Of a stretch of 38,156 bases of DNA, positions 25,815-34,207 are shown one piece after another; position 1 is the first letter of the stretch, and each line of letters starts with the position of its first letter. Source of the stretch: Clostridium arbusti SL206 (lineage in GTDB: Bacteria; Bacillota; Clostridia; Clostridiales; Clostridiaceae); assembly GCF_000246895.1 (NCBI RefSeq), contig NZ_BAEV01000029.1, positions 1 to 38,156 of the forward strand, in the 5' to 3' direction. The translations under genes were made by a program, and so were the position numbers. Below the pieces are notes generated by a model. That model saw only the letters and a list, made by a program, of their open reading frames with translations, searched no databases and was not told the origin of the DNA.

Positions 25815-27041
25815 TCATTCTACTTTCTTGCCCTTAATAATCATATCACCTTTTTCTAATACTAGACTCGTTTCTATGGAATATATCATTTGAGCTACTG
25901 GTGTAGATTCTATTTTTTTATTGTTCTTATCTCTTAAATCATAAAGTTTTATACTAGAATTGTCACCTTTTGGTTTTAAAATTTCAACAATATCTCCATC
26001 AAAAGCTTTATTTCTTTGTTGAATTGTAGCCCTTTTTGTTTCTTTATTATAACTTTCTACAATTCCAATAATATCAAAATTTCTTATGTATGCTGAAGAT
26101 TTATGATATTGTTTGTCTTTTTCCCCAAAATAAAAACCAGTATAGTAAACTCTGTGGCTAGGTTTCATTAAATAGTCCATCCATTTGCTATTAAATTTAT
26201 ATTTTGATGGATCCTTAAAATATTCATCTACAGCTTCTCTATAAGCTTTAACAACAGATGCTACATAATATGCACTTTTCATTCTTCCCTCTATTTTAAA
26301 AGAGTTTATACCTGAATCAATAAGTTCTGGTATATGTTCTATCATACACAAATCTTTAGAATTCATTATGTAAGTACCTTTTTCATCTTCATTTATTGGT
26401 ATATACTCACCCGGTCTCTTTTCTTCAACTAAATAATATTTATATCGACAAGGTTGTGCACATTGACCTCTATTTGAATCTCTACCTGTCATATAATTTG
26501 AAAGAAGACATCTACCTGAATAAGACATGCACATTGATCCATGTACAAAAGCTTCTATCTCACAATCTTCTGGTAGTTTTTCTCTAATTTCTTTTATTTC
26601 CTCTAGAGATAGTTCTCTTGCAAGCACAATTCTCTTTACACCCTGTTTATACCAAAATATAGCCGCTCTCCAATTTACATTGTTCGCCTGAGTACTCAAA
26701 TGTATCTCTAGGTTTGGTACAACTTCTCTAGCAGTCATAATAATCCCTGGATCAGATACAATAACTCCATCTATCTTTATAGCGTATAGCTCCCTTAAAT
26801 AGTCCTCTAGGCCCTTTAAATCTTCATTATGAGGAAATACATTTAAGGTAACATAAACTCTCTTATTTCTACTATGTGCAAATTCTATGCCCTCTTTAAT
26901 TTCATCTGTAGTAAAATTATCTGCAAAAGCTCTTAAGTTAAGTTTGCTTCCACCAAGGTACACTGCATCTGCTCCAAAATTTATAGCAGCTTTTAACTTT
27001 TCTAGGTTTCCTGCTGGTGCAAGTATCTCTGGTTTATTCAT
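25815..27041 (-). CDS. trhP: Peptidase U32-type tRNA hydroxylase TrhP
   Basis: U32-family protein of 408 residues. In Bacillus (YrrN/YrrO) and E. coli (YegQ) these enzymes hydroxylate uridine 34 of tRNA using prephenate to give 5-hydroxyuridine, and they are not proteases. It has a TIM-barrel N-terminus (EILAPAGNLEKLKAAINFGA) and a cysteine cluster CMSYSGRCLL with GQCAQPCRYKY that probably binds iron-sulfur. The C-terminal OB-like part covers about 330-408. It overlaps the trmR stop by four bases. The trmR-trhP order equals Bacillus yrrM-yrrN/O, which supports the assignment. Confidence 0.9.
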   Translation of the reverse strand: MNKPEILAPAGNLEKLKAAINFGADAVYLGGSKLNLRAFADNFTTDEIKEGIEFAHSRNKRVYVTLNVFPHNEDLKGLEDYLRELYAIKIDGVIVSDPGIIMTAREVVPNLEIHLSTQANNVNWRAAIFWYKQGVKRIVLARELSLEEIKEIREKLPEDCEIEAFVHGSMCMSYSGRCLLSNYMTGRDSNRGQCAQPCRYKYYLVEEKRPGEYIPINEDEKGTYIMNSKDLCMIEHIPELIDSGINSFKIEGRMKSAYYVASVVKAYREAVDEYFKDPSKYKFNSKWMDYLMKPSHRVYYTGFYFGEKDKQYHKSSAYIRNFDIIGIVESYNKETKRATIQQRNKAFDGDIVEILKPKGDNSSIKLYDLRDKNNKKIESTPVAQMIYSIETSLVLEKGDMIIKGKKVE

Positions 27042-27694
27042 TTATTTTTATTCCTCCTTGTTGTAACTGCTATTCCATCCCCCATAGGAATTACAGAAGT
27101 TATAAGTTCCTTATCATTGGAAACTATATCTAAATAAGTCCTCATTCTTTTAACTATAGTAATCTTTCTTCTTTTTACAAGTTCATTATTAGCAACCATT
27201 CCTCTAAATAACACATTATCTGCAACTATAATGCCATCCTTATTTAAAAGTCTTAAACATTCTGGAAGAAAGTGATTATAATGTCCCTTTCCTGCATCCA
27301 TAAATATTAAGTCATATTTATTGTCTAGTGCTTTTAAAACTTCTAAACAATCACCTTGTTTAATTTCAATTCTATTTGCAAATCCATATTTTTCTATATT
27401 TTTTTCAGCTTGTTCTATCATATTAGCATCTCGTTCTATAGTGGTAATTTTTGAATTTTCAGCTGCATACATACTCATTAAAATTGATGAATATCCAATG
27501 GCAGTTCCTAATTCTAATATTTTTACTGGCTTTTTTATAGTTAAAATAACTTGTAAAAATCTTGCAGTTTCTTTTTGCACTATAGGAACAAGGTTTTTAT
27601 GTGCAAAATTCTCCATTTCTATAAGTATATTTGAATCTTCACATATAAGTCCCTTGATATATTCCTCAATATATTCTAAGGCAATTCCACTCAT
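27038..27694 (-). CDS. trmR: tRNA 5-hydroxyuridine methyltransferase TrmR (O-methyltransferase)
   Basis: SAM-dependent O-methyltransferase of the YrrM type, 218 residues. It would methylate 5-hydroxyuridine made by TrhP to give 5-methoxyuridine at tRNA position 34. The SAM-binding motif is ILELGTAIGYSSILMS (about 64-79), followed by ITTIERDANMIEQAEKNI and the metal-site region LIFMDAGKGHYNHFLPECL and IVADNVLFRG. It sits between mltG and trhP with a 4 bp overlap to the latter, the same order as in Bacillus. Without context it would be called a generic O-methyltransferase family 3 protein. Confidence 0.9.
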   Translation of the reverse strand: MSGIALEYIEEYIKGLICEDSNILIEMENFAHKNLVPIVQKETARFLQVILTIKKPVKILELGTAIGYSSILMSMYAAENSKITTIERDANMIEQAEKNIEKYGFANRIEIKQGDCLEVLKALDNKYDLIFMDAGKGHYNHFLPECLRLLNKDGIIVADNVLFRGMVANNELVKRRKITIVKRMRTYLDIVSNDKELITSVIPMGDGIAVTTRRNKNK

Positions 27695-27709
27695 TAAAAT
27701 TCCTCCAAA

Positions 27710-28738
27710 CTAATTGGAACCTTGAGTAACTTTTTTAACCTCTTCAAATTTTTTATAATCATTTGTAAAGAAGTGTGTTCCATTATTTTTTGATACAAAA
27801 TATAAATAATCTGTATTGCTTGGTTTTAAAGCTGCTTCAATGGATTTTAATCCCGGACTACATATAGGTCCTTCAGGTAATCCAGCAACATAATATGTAT
27901 TATAGGGAGATTTAATTTCTAAATCCTTATTATATAATTTATCTTTATGATAACCTAGTGCATATTCTACCGTAGCACAAGATTGAAGTTTCATATTCTT
28001 ACTTAATCTATTATAGAAAACTGAAGCAATTACACTTCTTTCATTATCTTTTTCAGCTTCTCTCTCAACAATAGAAGCCATAGTAATTACAGAATCATAT
28101 TTACTTTTATCTAGAGAAATATTGTCTTTTTTTAACAAATTATTAAATTGTTTATTAAAATGCGCTAACATTAAATCTATTATTTCTTTGCCAGACATAT
28201 GCTTTTTTAATTGATATGTATCAGGGAAAAGATACCCCTCTAATTTATACTTTTTATTGTTATTGTTATTAATATAGTCAGGAAGTTTATATTCATTACA
28301 TTCCTTTATAAAATCATTTTTACTTATAACATCCTTTTTATCTAATAATGATGAAATTTGGGATAAATCATATCCTTCAGGTATGGTAATAAGAACCATA
28401 TTTTTATCAAAAACTCCATTATTTATATTACTTATAAATTTATTTATACTTAAATCATTTGAGATAGTATAAAGTCCCGGCTTAATATTGCCGGGAACCT
28501 TTTTATATCTTATATAAGTCTTTATAATAGTAGAACCTTTGATAAGTCCTTGAGAATCAAGTCTAGATAATACACCATAAAGTGTATCTCCTTTCTTTAC
28601 CTCAAATTCTTTATCCCTAGTAATCTTAAAAGGATGATTTAGTGAATTTGATATATATGCAGATAAAACAAGCAAAATTATAACTATTATAGAAAAATTA
28701 ATAATCATCTTATTTTTACCCTTGTATATTTTTTCCAT
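27710..28738 (-). CDS. mltG: Endolytic murein transglycosylase MltG
   Basis: Membrane-anchored lytic transglycosylase (YceG family) that cuts nascent glycan strands and ends their elongation, 342 residues. One N-terminal transmembrane helix (about 10-31) precedes a LysM-like segment (FEVKKGDTLYGVLSRL), then the YceG domain with LEGYLFPDTYQL and the catalytic glutamate in ITMASIVEREAEKDNERSVI. The motif AGLPEGPICSPGLKSIEAAL is typical of the C-terminus. It precedes trmR by 15 bp and follows typA. Confidence 0.95.
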   Translation of the reverse strand: MEKIYKGKNKMIINFSIIVIILLVLSAYISNSLNHPFKITRDKEFEVKKGDTLYGVLSRLDSQGLIKGSTIIKTYIRYKKVPGNIKPGLYTISNDLSINKFISNINNGVFDKNMVLITIPEGYDLSQISSLLDKKDVISKNDFIKECNEYKLPDYINNNNNKKYKLEGYLFPDTYQLKKHMSGKEIIDLMLAHFNKQFNNLLKKDNISLDKSKYDSVITMASIVEREAEKDNERSVIASVFYNRLSKNMKLQSCATVEYALGYHKDKLYNKDLEIKSPYNTYYVAGLPEGPICSPGLKSIEAALKPSNTDYLYFVSKNNGTHFFTNDYKKFEEVKKVTQGSN

Positions 28739-28761
28739 GCAAATACCATCCTTGCAAATTG

Positions 28762-30585
28762 CTATTTATTTCTACTCTTTCTTTTTCTAATATTTGAATC
28801 CAATATTTTTTTTCTCATTCTTATACTTTTAGGAGTAACCTCTACTAATTCATCAGAAGCTACGAACTCAAGGCATTTTTCTAAACTCATTTCACCTACA
28901 GGAACTAGTTTTAATGAATCATCAGCACCAGATGATCTAGTATTTGAAAGATGTTTCTTTTTGCAGACATTAACATCAATATCATCAGCTCTTGAGGATT
29001 CTCCGGCTATCATTCCTGCATAAACTTCAGTACCTGGTTCAATGAAAAGTTTTCCTCTTTCCTGTGCATTATATAATCCATAAGTTATAGCTGTTCCTGG
29101 TTCAAATACTACAATTGAGCCCCTACTTCTCTCAGGTATTTCTCCTCTGTACTCTTCATAGTCATCAAGTACACTGTTCATTATACCATTACCCTTAGTA
29201 TCAGTCATAAATTCATTTCTAAAACCAATAAGTCCTCTTGATGGTATCTTGAATTCCAATCTTGTATAACCATTTATAGCTGATGTCATGTTCTTAAGTT
29301 CTGCTTTTCTAGGTCCTAATTTTTCCATAACTACGCCCATAAATTCTTCTGGTACATCAATAGTTAAATTTTCTATTGGCTCAAGTTTTTTACCGTCTTT
29401 TTCTTTATATATAACCGTTGGCTTTGAAACTTGGAATTCGAATCCTTCTCTTCTCATTGTTTCAATTAGTATTGAAAGATGTAATTCTCCTCTTCCACTA
29501 ACTTTAAATGAATCGGCGGAGTCAGTTTCTTCAACCTTTAAACTTACATTAGTTTCAAGTTCTCTATTAAGTCTGTCTCTTATATGTCTTGAAGTAACGA
29601 AATCACCTTCTCTACCTGCAAATGGAGAGTTGTTTACTATAAAGTACATACTTAAAGTAGGTTCATCTATATCCACGAATGGAAGTGCCTCAGGATTTGC
29701 AGCATCTGCTATAGTTTCACCTATATTTACATCTGGTATACCAGCAACAACAGCTATATCTCCTATCATTACTTCATCAGTTTCTACTCTTTTTAATCCT
29801 TCATAAACATAAAGAGAAGATATCTTAACGTTTTGTGTGGTTCCATCTTTTCTAATAAGAGCAGCTTGTTGATTTTTCTTTAAACGACCTCTTTCTACTT
29901 TTCCTATACCTATTCTTCCCACATATTCATTAGAATCAATTGTAGTTACAAGCATTTGGAAAGATGCATCTAAATATCCAGATGGAGCTTTTACATGCTT
30001 AATTATTGTGTCGAATAATGGCTCCATATTATCACTTTCATCTTCAACTTCATGTTTTGCTATACCATCTCTTGCAGAAGCATAGATTATAGGAAATTCA
30101 AGTTGATCATCATTAGCACCAAGTTCTACAAATAAATCAAAAACTTCATTTATAACTTCAGTAGGTCTAGCATTAGGCTTATCTATTTTATTTACAACAA
30201 CTATTGGCCTAAGTCCAAGTTCTAAAGCTTTCTTTAAAACAAATTTTGTCTGTGGCATAGGTCCTTCAAAAGCATCAACTAACAATAGAACACTATCAAC
30301 CATTTTTAATACACGCTCAACTTCTCCACCAAAATCAGCATGTCCTGGTGTATCTACGATATTAATCTTAATACCCTTGTGTACTACGGATGTATTCTTT
30401 GAAAGTATTGTTATTCCTCTTTCTTTTTCAAGGTCATTAGAATCCATAACCCTTTCCTGAACCTTTTCATTACTTCTAAATACATGGCTTTGTCTTAAAA
30501 GTGAATCTACAAGTGTTGTCTTACCATGGTCAACGTGCGCAATTATAGCTATATTTCTTATGTCATTTCTAGTAAATAATTCCAT
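28762..30585 (-). CDS. typA: Ribosome-associated GTPase TypA/BipA
   Basis: Translational GTPase related to EF-G that aids 50S assembly and stress adaptation, 607 residues. G1 is [11 protein letters not shown]2 lies in [11 protein letters not shown]3 is [12 protein letters not shown], and G4 is VVNKIDKP. Domains II, III and V follow, and the BipA-specific C-terminal domain has [26 protein letters not shown] lies before the ATG. mltG begins 23 bp downstream; no terminator is seen between them, so an operon typA-mltG-trmR-trhP is likely. Confidence 0.97.
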   Translation of the reverse strand: MELFTRNDIRNIAIIAHVDHGKTTLVDSLLRQSHVFRSNEKVQERVMDSNDLEKERGITILSKNTSVVHKGIKINIVDTPGHADFGGEVERVLKMVDSVLLLVDAFEGPMPQTKFVLKKALELGLRPIVVVNKIDKPNARPTEVINEVFDLFVELGANDDQLEFPIIYASARDGIAKHEVEDESDNMEPLFDTIIKHVKAPSGYLDASFQMLVTTIDSNEYVGRIGIGKVERGRLKKNQQAALIRKDGTTQNVKISSLYVYEGLKRVETDEVMIGDIAVVAGIPDVNIGETIADAANPEALPFVDIDEPTLSMYFIVNNSPFAGREGDFVTSRHIRDRLNRELETNVSLKVEETDSADSFKVSGRGELHLSILIETMRREGFEFQVSKPTVIYKEKDGKKLEPIENLTIDVPEEFMGVVMEKLGPRKAELKNMTSAINGYTRLEFKIPSRGLIGFRNEFMTDTKGNGIMNSVLDDYEEYRGEIPERSRGSIVVFEPGTAITYGLYNAQERGKLFIEPGTEVYAGMIAGESSRADDIDVNVCKKKHLSNTRSSGADDSLKLVPVGEMSLEKCLEFVASDELVEVTPKSIRMRKKILDSNIRKRKSRNK

Positions 30586-30660
30586 GTTTTATCCTCCAAA
30601 CTTAATTTATGATAATTGTATTACAATAAGAATTTATTGTATATATAATTTCAAAATTCA

Positions 30661-30696
30661 CAAATAAAAATTGGACACTTTGTAGCATCCAATTTT
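30661..30696 (-). terminator. Terminator after RNase J gene
   Basis: AAAATTGGA and TCCAATTTT flank a 12-base loop; TTTTTATTTG follows on the minus strand. It lies between rnj and typA. Confidence 0.8.
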
Positions 30697-30761
30697 ACTT
30701 TTACCATACTTATTCTAATATTATGTTTATAAAAAGTCAACTTAGAAAATAATTAAGTTAA

Positions 30762-32429
30762 TTATATTTCCATAATTATAGGTAGTATCATAGGTTTTCT
30801 CTTAGTCTTTTCATATAAAAATAATCTTAAACCATCTTTTATATTGGATTTTATTGCAGCCCATTCTGTTATATGCTTTTCTTCACATTCTTTTAAAGCA
30901 TTTTTAACTATTTCTCTTGCTTCATCCATAAGATCTTCAGATTCTCTTACATATACAAACCCTCTAGAAATAATATCTGGCCCAGCAATAACACTACCAC
31001 TTTGTTTTTCAATTGTAACAACTACAGTTACAATTCCATCTTGTGATAAATGTTTTCTGTCTCTCAAAACAATATTTCCCACATCTCCAACGCCTAATCC
31101 ATCTACAAATACTTGACCTGAAACTACACTTCCATTCTTTCTTATGGAACTTCGTGTAAGTTCTATAACATCACCATTATCAGCTATAAGTATATTTTTC
31201 TTAGGCATTCCTATCCTTGCAGCAAGTTCACTATGCTGTTTTAAATGTCTATACTCTCCATGAACAGGCATGAAAAACCTTGGTTTAACTAGAGTATGGA
31301 TCAATTTCAATTCTTCTTGGCACGCATGACCAGATACATGTACATCTGCTAGTGCTTCATATATGACATCTGCACCTTTTTTGAATAATTGATTTATAAC
31401 TTTAGAAACAAGTTTTTCATTTCCAGGTATTGGTGATGCTGAAATAATAACCATATCACCATCAACTATATTTACTTTTTTGTGTTCAGAAGCTGCCATT
31501 CTTGTAAGAGCTGACATAGGTTCTCCCTGACTACCCGTTGTTATTATAGTAACTTTATCAGCAGGATACCTATTTATTGCATCTATGCCAATCATAGTAC
31601 CCTCTTTAGCAGTCAAATATCCATATTCAATAGCAACAGCCAAAATATTTTCCATACTTCTACCTGATACAGCTACTTTTCTATCAAACTTTTCTGCTGC
31701 CTCAATTACTTGTTGAATTCTGTGTATATTAGATGCAAAAGTAGCAACTATTATTCTTCCTGTAGCTTTAGCAAATATCTTCTGAAAAGTTTCTCCTACT
31801 GTACTTTCAGACATGGTATACCCTGGTCTTTCAACATTAGTACTATCTGCTAACATGAGTAAGACTCCCCTCTTACCTAGTTCAGCAAATCTTGCAAAAT
31901 CTGCAACACACCCATCTATTGGAGTATAGTCTATTTTAAAATCTCCTGTATGAAAAATCACACCTAATGGAGTATGAATAGCAATGGCTGTTGAATCAGC
32001 TATACTATGACTTGTTCTTATAAATTCAACTGACATTGTATCAAGCTTAATAATATCTTTAGGCTTAACACATACAAGGCTAACAGTGCTTAAAAGACCG
32101 TGCTCCTTTAATTTTGTTTCAACTATACCCAAGGTGAGTTTTGTTCCGTATACGGGAACATTTAATTGTTTTAAAACATATGGAAGCGCACCAATATGGT
32201 CTTCGTGTCCATGTGTTAAAAATATTCCCTTTACCCTTTCAGCATTTTTAACTAAATAACTTATATCTGGAATTACTATATCTATTCCAAACATTTCTTC
32301 ATCTGGGAATTTCAGTCCACAGTCTATTATCGCTATCTCATCTTTATATTCTATTGCTGTTATGTTTTTACCAATTTCATTTAATCCACCTAATGGTATA
32401 ATTCTTATTTTATCTCTTTCTTTACGCAT
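30762..32429 (-). CDS. rnjA: Ribonuclease J
   Basis: Metallo-beta-lactamase/beta-CASP ribonuclease with 5' exonuclease and endonuclease activity in mRNA decay and rRNA maturation, 555 residues. The zinc-binding signature is THGHEDHIGALPYVL (about 74-88), with further ligands in FIRTSHSIADS and IFHTGDFKID. The beta-CASP region includes SGRSMENI and MPVHGEYRHL. A C-terminal oligomerisation domain starts near residue 450. Clostridia often have a single RNase J; the A designation is therefore loose. It follows fur by 57 bp and has its own terminator. Confidence 0.95.
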   Translation of the reverse strand: MRKERDKIRIIPLGGLNEIGKNITAIEYKDEIAIIDCGLKFPDEEMFGIDIVIPDISYLVKNAERVKGIFLTHGHEDHIGALPYVLKQLNVPVYGTKLTLGIVETKLKEHGLLSTVSLVCVKPKDIIKLDTMSVEFIRTSHSIADSTAIAIHTPLGVIFHTGDFKIDYTPIDGCVADFARFAELGKRGVLLMLADSTNVERPGYTMSESTVGETFQKIFAKATGRIIVATFASNIHRIQQVIEAAEKFDRKVAVSGRSMENILAVAIEYGYLTAKEGTMIGIDAINRYPADKVTIITTGSQGEPMSALTRMAASEHKKVNIVDGDMVIISASPIPGNEKLVSKVINQLFKKGADVIYEALADVHVSGHACQEELKLIHTLVKPRFFMPVHGEYRHLKQHSELAARIGMPKKNILIADNGDVIELTRSSIRKNGSVVSGQVFVDGLGVGDVGNIVLRDRKHLSQDGIVTVVVTIEKQSGSVIAGPDIISRGFVYVRESEDLMDEAREIVKNALKECEEKHITEWAAIKSNIKDGLRLFLYEKTKRKPMILPIIMEI

Positions 32430-32486
32430 AACTCTACCCTCCTTTTTATTTAATATTTATATATTAATTTATAAATATTTTCACAT

Positions 32487-32942
32487 TTACTTCAATTTGT
32501 TACAATCACTGCATAATCCATAAAATTTAACACTATGATTTTTTATTTTAAATTTGTATTTTTCTTCAATAGTGTGCTCTAAAGATTCTAACAAATCTCC
32601 TTCAACCTCTATAACTTTACCGCAATTTGTACAAATAAGATGATGATGTTGGTGATTTTCATTTTCATGAACAAGTTCATATCTACTACAACCATCATTT
32701 AAATCAAGTTTGCACACAACTCCCAAATCTTCTAATAAAAGTACAGTTCTATAAACTGTAGCTAACCCTATTTCAGGGCAATCTACTTTTACTAATTCGT
32801 AAAGTTCCTCTGCAGTAAGATGCTGACCTTCACTTTTTATTATTGTATCCAAAACAGCTCTTCTTTGAGGTGTTAGTTTATAACCTTTTTCTTTTAGATT
32901 ACTTTTTAACTTTTCTACTTCATCTATCGATAACTTAGGCAC
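32487..32942 (-). CDS. Fur family metal- or peroxide-responsive repressor
   Basis: Fur/PerR/Zur-type transcription regulator, 151 residues. The winged-helix domain has KEKGYKLTPQRRAVLDTI and the recognition helix GLATVYRTVLLLEDLGVV. The dimerisation domain has the HHH metal cluster (ENHQHHHLICTNCGKVIEVE) and two structural zinc pairs, CTNC and CSDC. The sequence looks closest to ferric uptake regulators, but Fur, Zur and PerR cannot be separated here with certainty. The GTG at 32940-32942 follows GGGGG at good spacing; the ATG six codons earlier would place that site inside the gene. It lies between the DUF1292 gene and RNase J. Confidence 0.9.
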   Translation of the reverse strand: MPKLSIDEVEKLKSNLKEKGYKLTPQRRAVLDTIIKSEGQHLTAEELYELVKVDCPEIGLATVYRTVLLLEDLGVVCKLDLNDGCSRYELVHENENHQHHHLICTNCGKVIEVEGDLLESLEHTIEEKYKFKIKNHSVKFYGLCSDCNKLK

Positions 32943-33013
32943 ATAAATCCCCCATTTCATAAGTAAAGTAAATCCTAAATCATAGACCTTAAATGGAATG
33001 AAGTATTACTAAT

Positions 33014-33274
33014 TTAATTTTCTTCTGAAAATAAAGTTTCATAAGCTTCACTTACCATATCAAATTCTTTGTCATCTTCTATAGTATAAAGAATATCATT
33101 ACCATCTTCATCTTTATCAATTTTAAGCACTACAGCTTCCGAATCATCTTTGCTGTCTTTAGGTGCAACTACTACATATTCACTATCTTCAATATCCAAT
33201 TTAGTTATCACTTCAAAATCTATTTCATTACCATCCTCATCTAGGAGAGTGATATTAGTTATATCATTTTCCAT
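33014..33274 (-). CDS. DUF1292 family (YrzB-like) acidic protein
   Basis: Small, very acidic cytoplasmic protein of 86 residues. It begins ENDITNITLLDEDGNEIDFE, the DUF1292 pattern, and ends YETLFSEEN. Its function is unknown across Firmicutes, but it is usually found with ireB (yrzL) and ruvX (yrrK), exactly as here. A GGAGG-type site lies before the ATG. Confidence 0.88.
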   Translation of the reverse strand: MENDITNITLLDEDGNEIDFEVITKLDIEDSEYVVVAPKDSKDDSEAVVLKIDKDEDGNDILYTIEDDKEFDMVSEAYETLFSEEN

Positions 33275-33339
33275 ATTAAATTGTACCTCCGTTTTATTAC
33301 TATTTTAAGTATTACAATAATCTTTGTCAAATTTCACTT

Positions 33340-33747
33340 CTATAAACTATCCAAATATCCTTGTAAAATATAGGTTGCCGCCATCTTATCTACTATCTTT
33401 TTACGTTTGGCTCTTGAAAGATCTGCTTCTAACATAGCTCTTTCTGCAGCCACAGTTGTAAGTCTCTCATCCCACATTTTTATAGGTATGTCTATTTTAG
33501 TTTTTAAAATCTCACAAAATCCTAAAACCTTTTCACTTTGTGGACCTATGGTTCCATTCATATTTTTAGGCAAACCCGAAACAATAGTATCCACATTATA
33601 TTCTTTACATAACTTTATTAATTCATCTATATCCTTACTTTCATTTTTTCTTCTTATCGTAGTAATTCCTTGGGCAGTATATCCAAGTGGATCACTTACA
33701 GCTACTCCTATAGTCCTATCGCCTATATCTAATCCTAATATTCTCAT
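33340..33747 (-). CDS. ruvX: Putative Holliday junction resolvase RuvX (YqgF)
   Basis: RNase H-fold nuclease of the YqgF family, 135 residues, implicated in Holliday junction resolution or pre-16S rRNA end processing. The catalytic pattern is [20 protein letters not shown] at the N-terminus, [11 protein letters not shown] in the middle, and [15 protein letters not shown] with [13 protein letters not shown] at the end. The ATG at 33745-33747 follows AAGGAG; an earlier in-frame ATG lies inside the repeat element. The only sequence between the ireB terminator and this gene is repeat copy C, so its promoter is not obvious. Confidence 0.92.
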   Translation of the reverse strand: MRILGLDIGDRTIGVAVSDPLGYTAQGITTIRRKNESKDIDELIKLCKEYNVDTIVSGLPKNMNGTIGPQSEKVLGFCEILKTKIDIPIKMWDERLTTVAAERAMLEADLSRAKRKKIVDKMAATYILQGYLDSL

Positions 33748-33767
33748 ATCTAACTCCTTTATATGTA

Positions 33768-33840
33768 TAAGGCACATTCAAATAAATAACTAGTCAGTAT
33801 GCTAGTATATTTGACTTGTTATTTATTTTCATATGCCTAA
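33768..33840 (+). repeat. Palindromic dispersed repeat, copy C (73 bp)
   Basis: The left arm TAAGGCACATTCAAATAAAT continues with AACTAGTCA; the right arm is TGACTTGTTATTTATTTTCA then TATGCCTAA. The arms are imperfect inverted repeats (about 23 of 28 positions match) around GTATGCTAGTATATT. No clear target-site duplication is visible. It lies between the ireB terminator and the ruvX ribosome site, 8 bp from the latter. Confidence 0.8.
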
Positions 33841-33872
33841 AAGAAAAATAAAAATGCCCGTTATGGGCACTT
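33841..33872 (-). terminator. Terminator after ireB
   Basis: TGCCC and GGGCA flank a 5-base loop directly after the ireB stop codon; TTTTTATTTTTCTTTT follows on the minus strand. Confidence 0.8.
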
Positions 33873-34130
33873 TTATTTTACATTCAAATAAGATTTTAAT
33901 ACTTCTTCTAGTATTTCATCTCTCTCTAGTTTTCTAACTAGAGCACGTGCGCCATTGTAATTAGTTATATATGTAGGATCTCCTGATATTATATAACCTA
34001 CTAGTTGATTTATAGGATTATAACCTTTTTCTTTCAAGGAATCATATACTTCACTTAATATAGCCTTTGTTAGGTCTTTTTTATCTTTTAATGCGTCAAA
34101 TTGAATAGTGTTATCATTATTATTCCCCAT
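33873..34130 (-). CDS. ireB: IreB family regulatory phosphoprotein
   Basis: Small cytoplasmic protein of 85 residues (DUF965, YrzL). In Enterococcus, IreB is phosphorylated by the PASTA kinase IreK on N-terminal threonines and lowers cephalosporin resistance. The core [20 protein letters not shown], then [20 protein letters not shown] and [22 protein letters not shown], is well conserved. The N-terminus has one threonine (NTIQFD) that could be the kinase target. It follows alaS by 77 bp, the usual order alaS-ireB-ruvX-yrzB. Confidence 0.93.
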   Translation of the reverse strand: MGNNNDNTIQFDALKDKKDLTKAILSEVYDSLKEKGYNPINQLVGYIISGDPTYITNYNGARALVRKLERDEILEEVLKSYLNVK

Positions 34131-34207
34131 TTAAGCTCTCACTCCTTTGTCAAATGGTATAAAACTACTTATAATTATATTATAAATCATATTACATGAA
34201 AAGTATA

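Noticed and set aside
25815-27041. Collagenase or peptidase function of the U32 gene
   Set aside because: The neighbouring trmR, the mltG-trmR-trhP order and the cysteine cluster match the tRNA hydroxylase branch, not a protease.
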